Below are positions 51,994 through 59,450 of a stretch of 64,000 bases of DNA, piece by piece. Each line of letters starts with the position of its first letter. Position 1 is the first letter of the stretch. The position numbers were made by a program, and so were the translations under genes. A model generated the notes under the pieces. The model saw only the letters and a list, made by a program, of their open reading frames with translations. It ran no database searches and was not told where the DNA came from. Origin of the DNA: Halorubrum salsamenti (GTDB lineage Archaea > Halobacteriota > Halobacteria > Halobacteriales > Haloferacaceae); contig NZ_VCNL01000001.1 in the NCBI RefSeq assembly GCF_007671685.1, forward strand, positions 496,001 through 560,000, in the 5' to 3' direction.

Positions 51994-52006
51994 CCGCAAT
52001 AAGTAT
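51994..52006 (-). promoter_or_regulatory. MAHK-type promoter element, copy B
   Basis: ATACTTATTGCGG on the minus strand, 24 bp before the start codon of the small Tat gene. Matches copy A (13652-13664) exactly. A TATA box here predicts a leader of about six nucleotides. Confidence 0.6.
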
Positions 52007-52103
52007 TCGGTTTTTGATACATCCGGGGAAAAATGAATATCCGGTCAGATGAGAGGTGTCTGCGTCGGGATTCGACCGCGATAAACCGACTGACCGCGTT
52101 CAG

Positions 52104-53252
52104 TTACTCGTTGTCGGGCCAGTCGTCCATCCCGCCGAGCTGTTCGGCCTCGTACATTTCTTCGAGGGGATTACCCTCTATCTCCAGCGGGAGGTGGACG
52201 CGGCCGCGCTGTCGCGCGGACTCCCAGCTCGCGAACACCAGTTCGGTACCGCGGAGGGCGCGCCGGCCGGAAAAGGCCGGCTCCGTGTCGGTCGCCAGCG
52301 CGTCGACGAGGTGTTCGATCGCCTTGTCGTAGTGGGTCGGCGGGTCCGCAGGCCACGTCACGCCCGGCAGAACCCCGGTGACCGTACTGAGGGCCGCGCG
52401 AGCGAGCCCGGGCGTTGGACCGTACACGCTCTCGTCGGTGTCGACGGTCCGCCACTTTCCGTCGGTCCGGACCCGGAGCGGCGTCCCGTCGTCGGCTTGG
52501 ACCTCTATGGTCCCGTCCTCGCCGACGACTCGGAGGTAGGCGTCGACGCTGGTCACCCCGTCCTCCGCCGTCGACGCGACGCCGAGAGTGCCGTCGGCGT
52601 ACCGCCACTGGGCGATCGACCGCGTCTCGTTGAGGGCGCCGAACCACCGGTTCTCGTGCGAGCAGTCGATCGCCGCGAGCGCCCACTCCGCGCGCGCGCC
52701 GTCCACGAAGAGGTCACAGAGGTCGAAGAGGTGCGAGCCGGCGTCGAAGAGGTTCACCTCGGACCACTCCAAGCGCTTGAGATCGCCGATCTCCCCGTCG
52801 TCGAGCAGTTCCTTCGCCCGCAGGACCGGCTCGGCCATTCGGCGCTGGTGGTCGATCGTCAGCTGGACGCCCTCGCGGTCGCAGACGTCCACCATGCGTC
52901 GGCAGTCCTCCCACGCCGTCGCCATGGGCTTCTCGCAGTGGACCGCGTCGACCGAGGGCGCGGACGCGCTGTCGACGACGAGGTCGGCGTGAATCGCCGG
53001 CGGCACGCAGATGCTCACGATGTCGGGCTCGGCCTCTTCGAGCATGACTTCGTGGTCCTCGTAGACGGCGTCGAGCCCGTGATGTTCGGCGAACGCCTCG
53101 GCGTTCTCCGGGACGATATCCGCGCAGGCGACGAGCGAACACGAATCGAGCCGCTGGTACCCGGCGGCGTGGCGATACGCCATCGCGAAGCCGTCTCTAT
53201 CCCGCGTTTCGGGGTTCTCTCCGGTCCCGATTATCGCGACACGGTATGTCAT
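52104..53252 (-). CDS. Gfo/Idh/MocA-family oxidoreductase
   Basis: 382 aa. N-terminal Rossmann domain with VAIIGTGENPETRDRDGFAMAYRH, VACADIV and SICVPPAIHADLV; the catalytic Lys is in the CEKPMATAWEDC motif (typical EKP). The C-terminal domain has FDAGSHLFDLCDLFV with the conserved His. It oxidises or reduces a sugar or cyclitol with NAD(P). The ATG at 53252 was chosen; TATACTATTC (complement of about 53279-53288) predicts a leader of about ten nucleotides. Substrate probably a nucleotide-sugar or inositol, from the neighbourhood. Confidence 0.88.
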   Translation of the reverse strand: MTYRVAIIGTGENPETRDRDGFAMAYRHAAGYQRLDSCSLVACADIVPENAEAFAEHHGLDAVYEDHEVMLEEAEPDIVSICVPPAIHADLVVDSASAPSVDAVHCEKPMATAWEDCRRMVDVCDREGVQLTIDHQRRMAEPVLRAKELLDDGEIGDLKRLEWSEVNLFDAGSHLFDLCDLFVDGARAEWALAAIDCSHENRWFGALNETRSIAQWRYADGTLGVASTAEDGVTSVDAYLRVVGEDGTIEVQADDGTPLRVRTDGKWRTVDTDESVYGPTPGLARAALSTVTGVLPGVTWPADPPTHYDKAIEHLVDALATDTEPAFSGRRALRGTELVFASWESARQRGRVHLPLEIEGNPLEEMYEAEQLGGMDDWPDNE

Positions 53253-53480
53253 TATAGCCCCCACACGAGGTCGAAAGAATAGTATACGTCTGCTAACAGA
53301 ACCGCCGATCGCCGAACCGGTCGGAACGCGGAGCGAACCGATCGGATCACAGCGGCGTCGACGCCGATCGAGCCGCCGGTCAGCGACGGAACACCGTGAC
53401 CGCCGGTTGTCGGTGTTCCCGAACTGTTAGAACCCGTTAATATCATTATATACAAGGTAGTGTACCGTGTGGGTGGGTCC

Positions 53481-54098
53481 ATGAGTGCGGGAAATTCGGG
53501 GTCACTTAGCGGGGATCAACTCAAGACCGATTCCGAGACATCGACCGACGACGTATCGAACTTAGAGGAGATCGGGAAGTCGTCCCGATCGAACGGGTCG
53601 GCCCTCGAAAAGGGCGAGATCTTCGATCTCTTGAAGAACAGCCGCCGGCGCAGCATCATTCAGTACCTCCGCGCGAACGACGGGTACGCGGAACTCAACG
53701 AGGTCGCCGAGCACATCGCGGCGGACGAGAACGACATCACCGTCCGGGAACTCTCGTCCGACCAGCGGAAGCGGGTGTACATCGGCCTCTACCAGTGTCA
53801 CCTCCCGAAGATGGACTCGCTAGGGGTCGTCGAGTACGACAAGAACCGCGGGACGATCGAACTGCAGGACTCGGTGTCCCAGCTGTTGGCTTATATGGAC
53901 CCCGTCGACGACGACGAAAGCGGGAGCTCGGACCCAGATCGGCGCTGGCTTACGCCTGCGATCGCCGCCACCGTCGTCGCTCTCGTCGGACTCGGGACGC
54001 TCGGGATCGGCGCCCTTTCGGCCGTGCCGGCGGCCGCCTGGACCGTGCTGTGCGTCGTCGGCATCCTCGCCATCATCGGAGTCCAATACCTGAACTGA
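53481..54098 (+). CDS. DUF7344-type winged-helix regulator with two C-terminal membrane helices
   Basis: 205 aa. After a Ser/Thr-rich 45-residue leader the winged helix (KGEIFDLLKNSRRRSIIQYL, ELNEVAEHIAADEN, SSDQRKRVYIGLYQCHLPKM, LGVVEYDKNRGTIEL) is complete, followed by two helices near the C-terminus (about 160-205). A membrane-anchored regulator of unknown trigger. TATTATATAC (about 53446-53455) promotes it. Its paralogue with the same layout lies 54 bp downstream on the opposite strand. Confidence 0.82.
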   Translation: MSAGNSGSLSGDQLKTDSETSTDDVSNLEEIGKSSRSNGSALEKGEIFDLLKNSRRRSIIQYLRANDGYAELNEVAEHIAADENDITVRELSSDQRKRVYIGLYQCHLPKMDSLGVVEYDKNRGTIELQDSVSQLLAYMDPVDDDESGSSDPDRRWLTPAIAATVVALVGLGTLGIGALSAVPAAAWTVLCVVGILAIIGVQYLN

Positions 54099-54152
54099 CC
54101 GCGGAGTACCCTCCGGGCTTTTCTCTCCCCTCCTCTCGCCCCGCCGAACGTC

Positions 54153-54683
54153 TCAGTCGTTCACTAACTGTTCGAGGAACGAGTACTCCCCGCGTTTGAC
54201 GGTCGTCTCGTAGTACTGGAACACCGCCAGCGACAGGACGGAGCCGGCGAACAGCAGGCTCAGCACCGCCGAAATCGCACTCAGGAGCTGGGCGACGCCG
54301 ATCGCTACGCCGACCAGCGCGAGCGCGCCGTAGTAGAGCGCCCACTGGCGGTCCGGCCCGGTGTCCTCGTTCAGCACGTGAGCGACGTCCGCGACCCGAT
54401 CGGTGAGCGTGACGGTCTTCTCGTCGCCGTCGTACTCCACCAGCCCGACCTGTTCCAGCTTCGGAATGTGGGTCTGGTACAGCGAGATGTAGAACCGCTT
54501 AACCACGTCGCTGTCGACCGGTTCGTCCGTCTCGTCCGTCTCGTCCGCCGCCGTGTCCCGGGCTAGGGAACGAAGGTCCGCACGTCCGCCGCGCCGATGC
54601 AGGTGGTACAGGATCTGCCGGCGTCGTGAACTGCTCAATACCTCGAACACTTCGTCTTTCGTGAGTTCCTCCGTCGAGTTCAT
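54153..54683 (-). CDS. DUF7344-type winged-helix regulator with C-terminal membrane helices
   Basis: 176 aa from the ATG MNSTEELTKDEV. Winged helix: VFEVLSSSRRRQILYHLHRRG, VKRFYISLYQTHIPKLEQVG, VEYDGDEKTVTLTDRV. Two helices follow (WALYYGALALVGVAIGV and LSLLFAGSVLSLAVFQYY). A paralogue of the gene at 53481, facing it tail to tail. Longer starts upstream lack protein-like sequence. Function unknown; likely a transcription regulator tethered to the membrane. Confidence 0.82.
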   Translation of the reverse strand: MNSTEELTKDEVFEVLSSSRRRQILYHLHRRGGRADLRSLARDTAADETDETDEPVDSDVVKRFYISLYQTHIPKLEQVGLVEYDGDEKTVTLTDRVADVAHVLNEDTGPDRQWALYYGALALVGVAIGVAQLLSAISAVLSLLFAGSVLSLAVFQYYETTVKRGEYSFLEQLVND

Positions 54684-54997
54684 GGGGTAGTCTCGTGATC
54701 GGACGGCAACTTTCGCCCCCTCTCTCCCGGCGGGGACGGGCTGATGGCAAACACATGATGCCTCACTCAATTTGTTATCACGTCCATATCGCGGATTAGC
54801 CGAGGCGAACAGCCGTCCGCGACGAGCCCATCCCCGGTCGTCGCTCCCGTCTCGTGGCCCGGCGTCCCGGCCGTCGCTCGTCGCTCGCACCACCCGCGCC
54901 GAACCCGTGCCGCACCCGCGTTCAACCGCGGTAGTCCCCCCTGACGTTCCCGTTTATGCGTACATAACGAAACTCTTGGGGGGGCCACTGTCGCAAC
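54684..54997. promoter_or_regulatory. Divergent control region, wHTH (left) and PadR (right)
   Basis: 314 bp without a gene. The right end has the PadR promoter with TTTATG (about 54953-54958) and an inverted repeat at 54954-54967. The left end has the promoter of the regulator at 54683. The middle is GC-rich and holds nothing I recognise. Confidence 0.5.
54954..54967. promoter_or_regulatory. Inverted repeat overlapping the PadR TATA box
   Basis: TTATGCGTACATAA, two 5-bp arms with a 4-nt spacer, 30 bp before the PadR ATG. PadR proteins typically repress their own promoter at such sites, so it is a likely autoregulatory operator. Confidence 0.4.
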
Positions 54998-55282
54998 ATG
55001 ACTGATCCCCTTTTCGAACTGACTAGCTTCCAACGAGACCTCCTCTACGTGGTCGTCGGGGAGACGGACCCGTCGGGCCAGGAGATCAAAGCTGAGCTCG
55101 AGACGGTGATGGACGACATCACCCACGGACGGCTGTATCCGAACCTCGACACGCTGGTGAAGAAGGGCTACGTCGAGAAGGGGGAGATCGACCGCCGGAC
55201 CAACTTCTATCAGGTGACCGAGAAGGGGTTCGAGGCGCTTCAGGCGCGGCGGGACTGGGAGGATCAGTACGTCGATCTGTGA
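54998..55282 (+). CDS. PadR-family transcriptional regulator
   Basis: 94 aa. A compact winged helix: SFQRDLLYVVVGETDPSGQE, GRLYPNLDTLVKKGYVEKGE, INFYQVTEKGFEAL. The linker 'HGRLYPNLD' is PadR-typical. It lies directly before the GT2-wecB-wecC operon (221 bp) and may control it; targets are inference. Regulator length is that of single-domain PadR proteins. Autoregulation through the inverted repeat is probable. Confidence 0.86.
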   Translation: MTDPLFELTSFQRDLLYVVVGETDPSGQEIKAELETVMDDITHGRLYPNLDTLVKKGYVEKGEIDRRTNFYQVTEKGFEALQARRDWEDQYVDL

Positions 55283-55502
55283 GCCCCCGTCCACCGGCCG
55301 ACCGAGTGATGCAGTGTATAACGAAGCCCGCTTCCGACGGCTATTCAGCCAGTCACCCCGCGCCGCGTCCGACCTCGCACGCGGGGGCATCACCCCAACC
55401 CATGATCGTATCCAACGTCAGAGACGCCGACCAACGCCGACGGCAGTTCCGGACCCGACCAGTCGGACCGACCGCGACCCGACACGGGGGGAGGACCTGA
55501 CG

Positions 55503-56612
55503 ATGTACGACGGACGGAGCGTCGGGGTCGTCGTTCCCGCGTACAACGAGGCGGGACACGTCGGCGAGGTGATCGAGACGATGCCGAGATACGTCGACCG
55601 GGTTTACGCGGTCGACGACGCGTCGACCGACGGGACGTGGGCAGAACTCCGCGACTGCGCCCAGCGAGTCAACGGTCGGGCCGCCGAGTCGTCTCTCGGC
55701 CGCGGTGCCGGCCCGCCGCACGTCGTCACGATCCAACACGATCGGAACCGCGGCGCCGGAGCGGCGGTAAAGACCGGCTACTCGCGCGCGCTCGACGACG
55801 GGGTCGACGTCATCGCCGTGATGGACGGTGACGGACAGATGGACCCGGCCCACCTCGAACGGATCGTCGCCCCGGTCGCCGCGGGCGAGGTGACCTACGC
55901 GAAGGGGAACCGGCTCAGCTCCCGGCGAGACTACGAGCGGATGTCGCGCTGGCGGCTGTTCGGAAACGTCGTCTTGACGCTTCTGACCCGCGTCTCCAGC
56001 GGGTACTGGGAGGTCTCCGACCCGCAGAACGGTTTCACGGCGATCTCGAACGACGCCCTCAGACGGGTCCGATTCGAGCGGCTCTACGACGAGTACGGCT
56101 TCCTCAACCACCTCCTGTTCGCGCTTAACCTCGACCGAGAGGAGATCGCCGACATCTCCCACCCCTCGGTGTACGGCGACGAGACGAGCAGCATCCGGTA
56201 CTCGACGTTCGTGCCGCGACTCTCGGCGCTTCTGGCCCGGAACTTCGTCGAACGCATCGGGCGGTCGTACGTCCTCCGGCAGTTCCACCCGTTAGTCGTC
56301 TGCTACGCGCTGGGAGCGACGGTCACGCTCACCGGGATCTTCGGGGGGGCCTACGCCCTCGCGTCGGCGGGCGTCGACGCGTTCCTCGGCGGTATGATGT
56401 CGGTCTCCGTCGCGGCCATCGGCGGCCTGCTGTTGACCCTCGGAATGTGGTTCGACGTGTCGGAGAACGACGGCCTCGTTCGGTCCGTCCCCGAGCCACC
56501 GGAGCCGGGACCGGAGGTGGACGCCGACCGAGAGGTCGGAGGCGGCCAGCGGTTCCCCGTCTTCCAAGACGGCGGTGAAGTGGCCCGACCGACGGAGGGG
56601 GAAGCCGAATGA
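55503..56612 (+). CDS. Polyprenol-phosphate-type glycosyltransferase family 2
   Basis: 369 aa. VGVVVPAYNEAGHVGEVIET opens the GT2 fold; the metal site is in VIAVMDGDGQMDPAHL (107-112); the acceptor block DPQNGFTAISNDALR and HLLFALN are those of DPM1/AglJ-type enzymes. Two C-terminal helices (about 275-330) anchor it in the membrane. A low-complexity Pro/Glu tail ends it. It transfers a sugar to dolichol phosphate as the first step of N-glycan assembly; identity of the sugar unknown. First gene of an operon with wecB and wecC (4-bp overlaps). Confidence 0.88.
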   Translation: MYDGRSVGVVVPAYNEAGHVGEVIETMPRYVDRVYAVDDASTDGTWAELRDCAQRVNGRAAESSLGRGAGPPHVVTIQHDRNRGAGAAVKTGYSRALDDGVDVIAVMDGDGQMDPAHLERIVAPVAAGEVTYAKGNRLSSRRDYERMSRWRLFGNVVLTLLTRVSSGYWEVSDPQNGFTAISNDALRRVRFERLYDEYGFLNHLLFALNLDREEIADISHPSVYGDETSSIRYSTFVPRLSALLARNFVERIGRSYVLRQFHPLVVCYALGATVTLTGIFGGAYALASAGVDAFLGGMMSVSVAAIGGLLLTLGMWFDVSENDGLVRSVPEPPEPGPEVDADREVGGGQRFPVFQDGGEVARPTEGEAE

Positions 56613-57709
56613 CCGAAGTCGCCTTCGTCCTCGGAACGCGGCCAGAGATCATCAAGCTCGCACCCGTTATCCAGGCGTGCCAGCGGCGACGGATCGAGTA
56701 CGTGATCATCCACACCGGACAGCACTACTCCGACAGCCTCGACTCGGTGTTCTTCGACCAGCTCGACCTGCCGGACCCGGACTACGAGCTGGCCGTCGGC
56801 TCCGGGTCTCACGGGGAACAGACCGCGGAGATGCTCGTCGGGGTCGAACGCGCTCTCACCGAGGCCGCGCCCGACGTCGTACTGGTCCAGGGAGACACCA
56901 ACAGCGTGCTCGCCGGCGCGATCGCCGCCAGCAAGATGGACACCGAACTGGGCCACGTCGAGGCGGGACTCCGGAGCTTCGACCGAGAGATGCCCGAGGA
57001 GACGAACCGGGTACTCGCCGACCACGTCGCGGACTACCACTTCGCGCCGACCGACCGCAGCAAGGGGTACCTCCTCCGCGAGGGGATCTCCGCGTTCCGG
57101 ATCACCGTTACGGGAAACACCGTGGTCGACGCGATCGAGCGGAACCTCGACATCGCCCGCGAGAAGAGCACGGCCGTCGCGGACCTGGGTCTCGACGGCT
57201 CGCGGTTCTTCCTGATGACGGCCCACAGAGCGGAGAACGTCGACGACGAAGAGCGGTTCAGAGGCCTCCTCGCGGGTGCCCAGCGTGCCGGCGACGCCCA
57301 CGACGTCGACGTGATCTACCCGATGCATCCCCGGTCCCGGAGCCGCGTCGAGGAGTTCGGCATCGACCTCCCGCCGCGCGTCCGGGCGGTGGAGCCGCTG
57401 GAGTACCTCGACTTCCTGCGGGCGGCGTCGTCGGCCGACCTCATTCTGACCGACTCCGGCGGGGTCCAAGAGGAGGCCTGTATCCTCGGCGTCCCCTGCG
57501 TGACGATGCGGGACAACACCGAGCGCTCCGAGACCGTCGACGTGGGAGCGAACCGACTCAGCTCCTGTGACCCGGAGCGGATCGAGCGGAGCGTCGCGGA
57601 GATGCTCGGCGCGGACGACTGGGAGAACCCGTTCGGTGACGGCGACGCCGCCGAGCGGATCCTGCGGGCGCTTCCGTTGGACGCCCGATCGAAGGAGGTG
57701 CCGCAATGA
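56609..57709 (+). CDS. wecB: UDP-N-acetylglucosamine 2-epimerase (non-hydrolysing)
   Basis: 366 aa. UDP-GlcNAc to UDP-ManNAc. Seen: VLGTRPEIIKLAPVIQACQR, IIHTGQHYSDSL, VLVQGDTNSVLAGA, LGHVEAGLRSFDREMPEETN with the catalytic acids (Asp/Glu), VDAIE, FLMTAHRAENVD, and LTDSGGVQEEACILGVP. Full length for WecB. Overlaps wecC start (ATGA). Confidence 0.94.
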   Translation: MTEVAFVLGTRPEIIKLAPVIQACQRRRIEYVIIHTGQHYSDSLDSVFFDQLDLPDPDYELAVGSGSHGEQTAEMLVGVERALTEAAPDVVLVQGDTNSVLAGAIAASKMDTELGHVEAGLRSFDREMPEETNRVLADHVADYHFAPTDRSKGYLLREGISAFRITVTGNTVVDAIERNLDIAREKSTAVADLGLDGSRFFLMTAHRAENVDDEERFRGLLAGAQRAGDAHDVDVIYPMHPRSRSRVEEFGIDLPPRVRAVEPLEYLDFLRAASSADLILTDSGGVQEEACILGVPCVTMRDNTERSETVDVGANRLSSCDPERIERSVAEMLGADDWENPFGDGDAAERILRALPLDARSKEVPQ

Positions 57710-58992
57710 GCACCGTCTGCGTCCACGGGCTGGGGTACATCGGGCTGCCGACGGCCGCGATGCTCGCCAACTCGGGCCACGACGTCCGCGGCTACGACGT
57801 CGACGAGGGTCTCGTCGCGACCCTCCGCGGCGGCGACGTCAGCCTGAACGAACCGGGCCTCTCCGAGTTCGTCTCGCGCGCGCTCGACGGCGGCGGCCTG
57901 ACGGTCGTCGACGAGGTGCGGCCCGCGGAGTACCACCTCGTCTGCGTCCCGACGCCGTTCGACGAGGCCGAGCGGCGGGCCGATCTGGAGTACATCCGGG
58001 CCGCGTCGAGGGCTATCCGCCCCGTCCTCCGCGAGGGGGACACGGTCATCCTCGAGTCGACGGTCCCGCCGGGAACGACCGCCTCGCAGATGCGACCGAT
58101 CTTAGAGGAGTCGGGGCTGAGCGCGGACGATGAGTTCGGGCTGGCCCACTGCCCGGAGACGGTCCTCCCCGGCAACATCATCGCGGAGCTCCGGGCGAAC
58201 GACCGCATCGTCGGCGGGATGACCGACGAGGCCACGGCGGCGTCGGTGGCGCTGTACGAGTCGTTCGTCGACGGGGAGATCCGGACGACCGACGGGCCGA
58301 CGACCGCCGAGTTCGTCAAGCTCATTCAGAACACGTTCCGAGACGTGAACGTCGGATTGGCGAACGAGATCGCCCGGCTCGCCCACGATTACGGGATCGA
58401 CTCCCGCGAGGCGATCGAGATGGCGAACGGTCACCCGCGGGTGAACCTCCTCCGGCCCGGGCCGGGCGTCGGCGGCCACTGCCTCCCGATCGACCCGTGG
58501 TTCCTCGGAGACGGCTCCGATAACCTCGACCTGATCGCGGCCGCGCGGCGGGTGAACGACGGGATGGTCGGATTCGTCGTCGAGCTCCTCGAAGAGCTGC
58601 TGCCGGAGCTCGACGGGAAGCGCGTCGCCGTGTTCGGCGCTGCGTACAAAGGAAACGTCGACGACACCCGAATGAGCCCGGGGCTCAAACTCGCCCGCGA
58701 GCTCCAGCACGGATCGAAACAGCTGAAGCCGGCGACGGACGGGGGAGCCGGTCGCGTCGAGGTCGCGGTCCACGATCCGTACGTCGAGGACCCGACGCTG
58801 AATCTCGAAGACGCGACCACGGCCGTGACGGGCGCACACGCGCTCGTGATCACGACCGATCACGACGAGTTCGAGGAGTTGGATCCGAACCGGTTAGCGG
58901 AGCGAATGGCGGAATCGAACGTGGTCGACACGAAGGGGATACTGGACGCCGATCGGTGGCGCCAAGCGGGGTTCTCGGTCCGACGGGTCTGA
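57706..58992 (+). CDS. wecC: UDP-N-acetyl-D-mannosamine dehydrogenase
   Basis: 428 aa. UDP-ManNAc to UDP-ManNAcA with two NAD. Rossmann motif GLGYIGLPTAAM (residues 8-19), GDVSLNEPGL, ESTVPPGTT, HCPETVLPGNIIAELRANDRIVG (split), KLIQNTFRDVNVGLANE, and the catalytic Cys in GGHCLPIDPWFL. UDP-binding C-terminus GAAYKGNVDDTRMSPG. The product is a hexosaminuronate for the surface glycan, as in the N-glycans of some methanogens and halophiles. Last gene of the operon; 27 bp to the convergent HalOD1 gene. Confidence 0.94.
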   Translation: MSTVCVHGLGYIGLPTAAMLANSGHDVRGYDVDEGLVATLRGGDVSLNEPGLSEFVSRALDGGGLTVVDEVRPAEYHLVCVPTPFDEAERRADLEYIRAASRAIRPVLREGDTVILESTVPPGTTASQMRPILEESGLSADDEFGLAHCPETVLPGNIIAELRANDRIVGGMTDEATAASVALYESFVDGEIRTTDGPTTAEFVKLIQNTFRDVNVGLANEIARLAHDYGIDSREAIEMANGHPRVNLLRPGPGVGGHCLPIDPWFLGDGSDNLDLIAAARRVNDGMVGFVVELLEELLPELDGKRVAVFGAAYKGNVDDTRMSPGLKLARELQHGSKQLKPATDGGAGRVEVAVHDPYVEDPTLNLEDATTAVTGAHALVITTDHDEFEELDPNRLAERMAESNVVDTKGILDADRWRQAGFSVRRV

Positions 58993-59019
58993 GCCCGTCG
59001 CTATCGGTGTGGTCGCGAT

Positions 59020-59265
59020 TTACTCCGGGTATGTCGCTCGTACGGTCTCGTCGCCGGTGACGGTCACGAAACAGCCGGCCATCCGAAACGAAACGGACAG
59101 GTCGATGTGATCGGACGTCCACGCCTGATCGGCGAGCCGTGCCAGAGACTCGACGTCGACGATGTCCTGAAGCCGGTGGTCTATCTCGTGTGGCTCGACG
59201 CCGCGTTCGTCGGCTACCGTCTTTACGATGCGCCAGCAGAGGTCATCGGCCGTATCGAGTTCCAT
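59020..59265 (-). CDS. HalOD1 output-domain protein
   Basis: 81 aa from ATG 59265 (MELDTADDLCWRIVKTVADE); a GTG nine codons upstream (59292) is possible. HalOD1 pattern: VKTVADERGVEPHEIDHRL, VDVESLARLADQAW, then VSFRMAGCFVTVTGDETV. Unusual in replacing the usual PLYxxIDPDALD by DIVDVESL. Function unknown. Confidence 0.72.
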   Translation of the reverse strand: MELDTADDLCWRIVKTVADERGVEPHEIDHRLQDIVDVESLARLADQAWTSDHIDLSVSFRMAGCFVTVTGDETVRATYPE

Positions 59266-59450
59266 GTGTGCCCGTTTGTTCGAAACGGCCACGCGGGCAT
59301 CGACGTTACTTCAACGAGTGTAGCATGTCAACTGGTCCGGTACTACATACGTAGTGTCGGTCCGAGACGGACGAGAGTCCGGGGAAAGCGGATACGCAGG
59401 CGACGCGGCCGGATCGCGGAATCCGTTTCCCGCCGTCGGGCGAACTTCGA

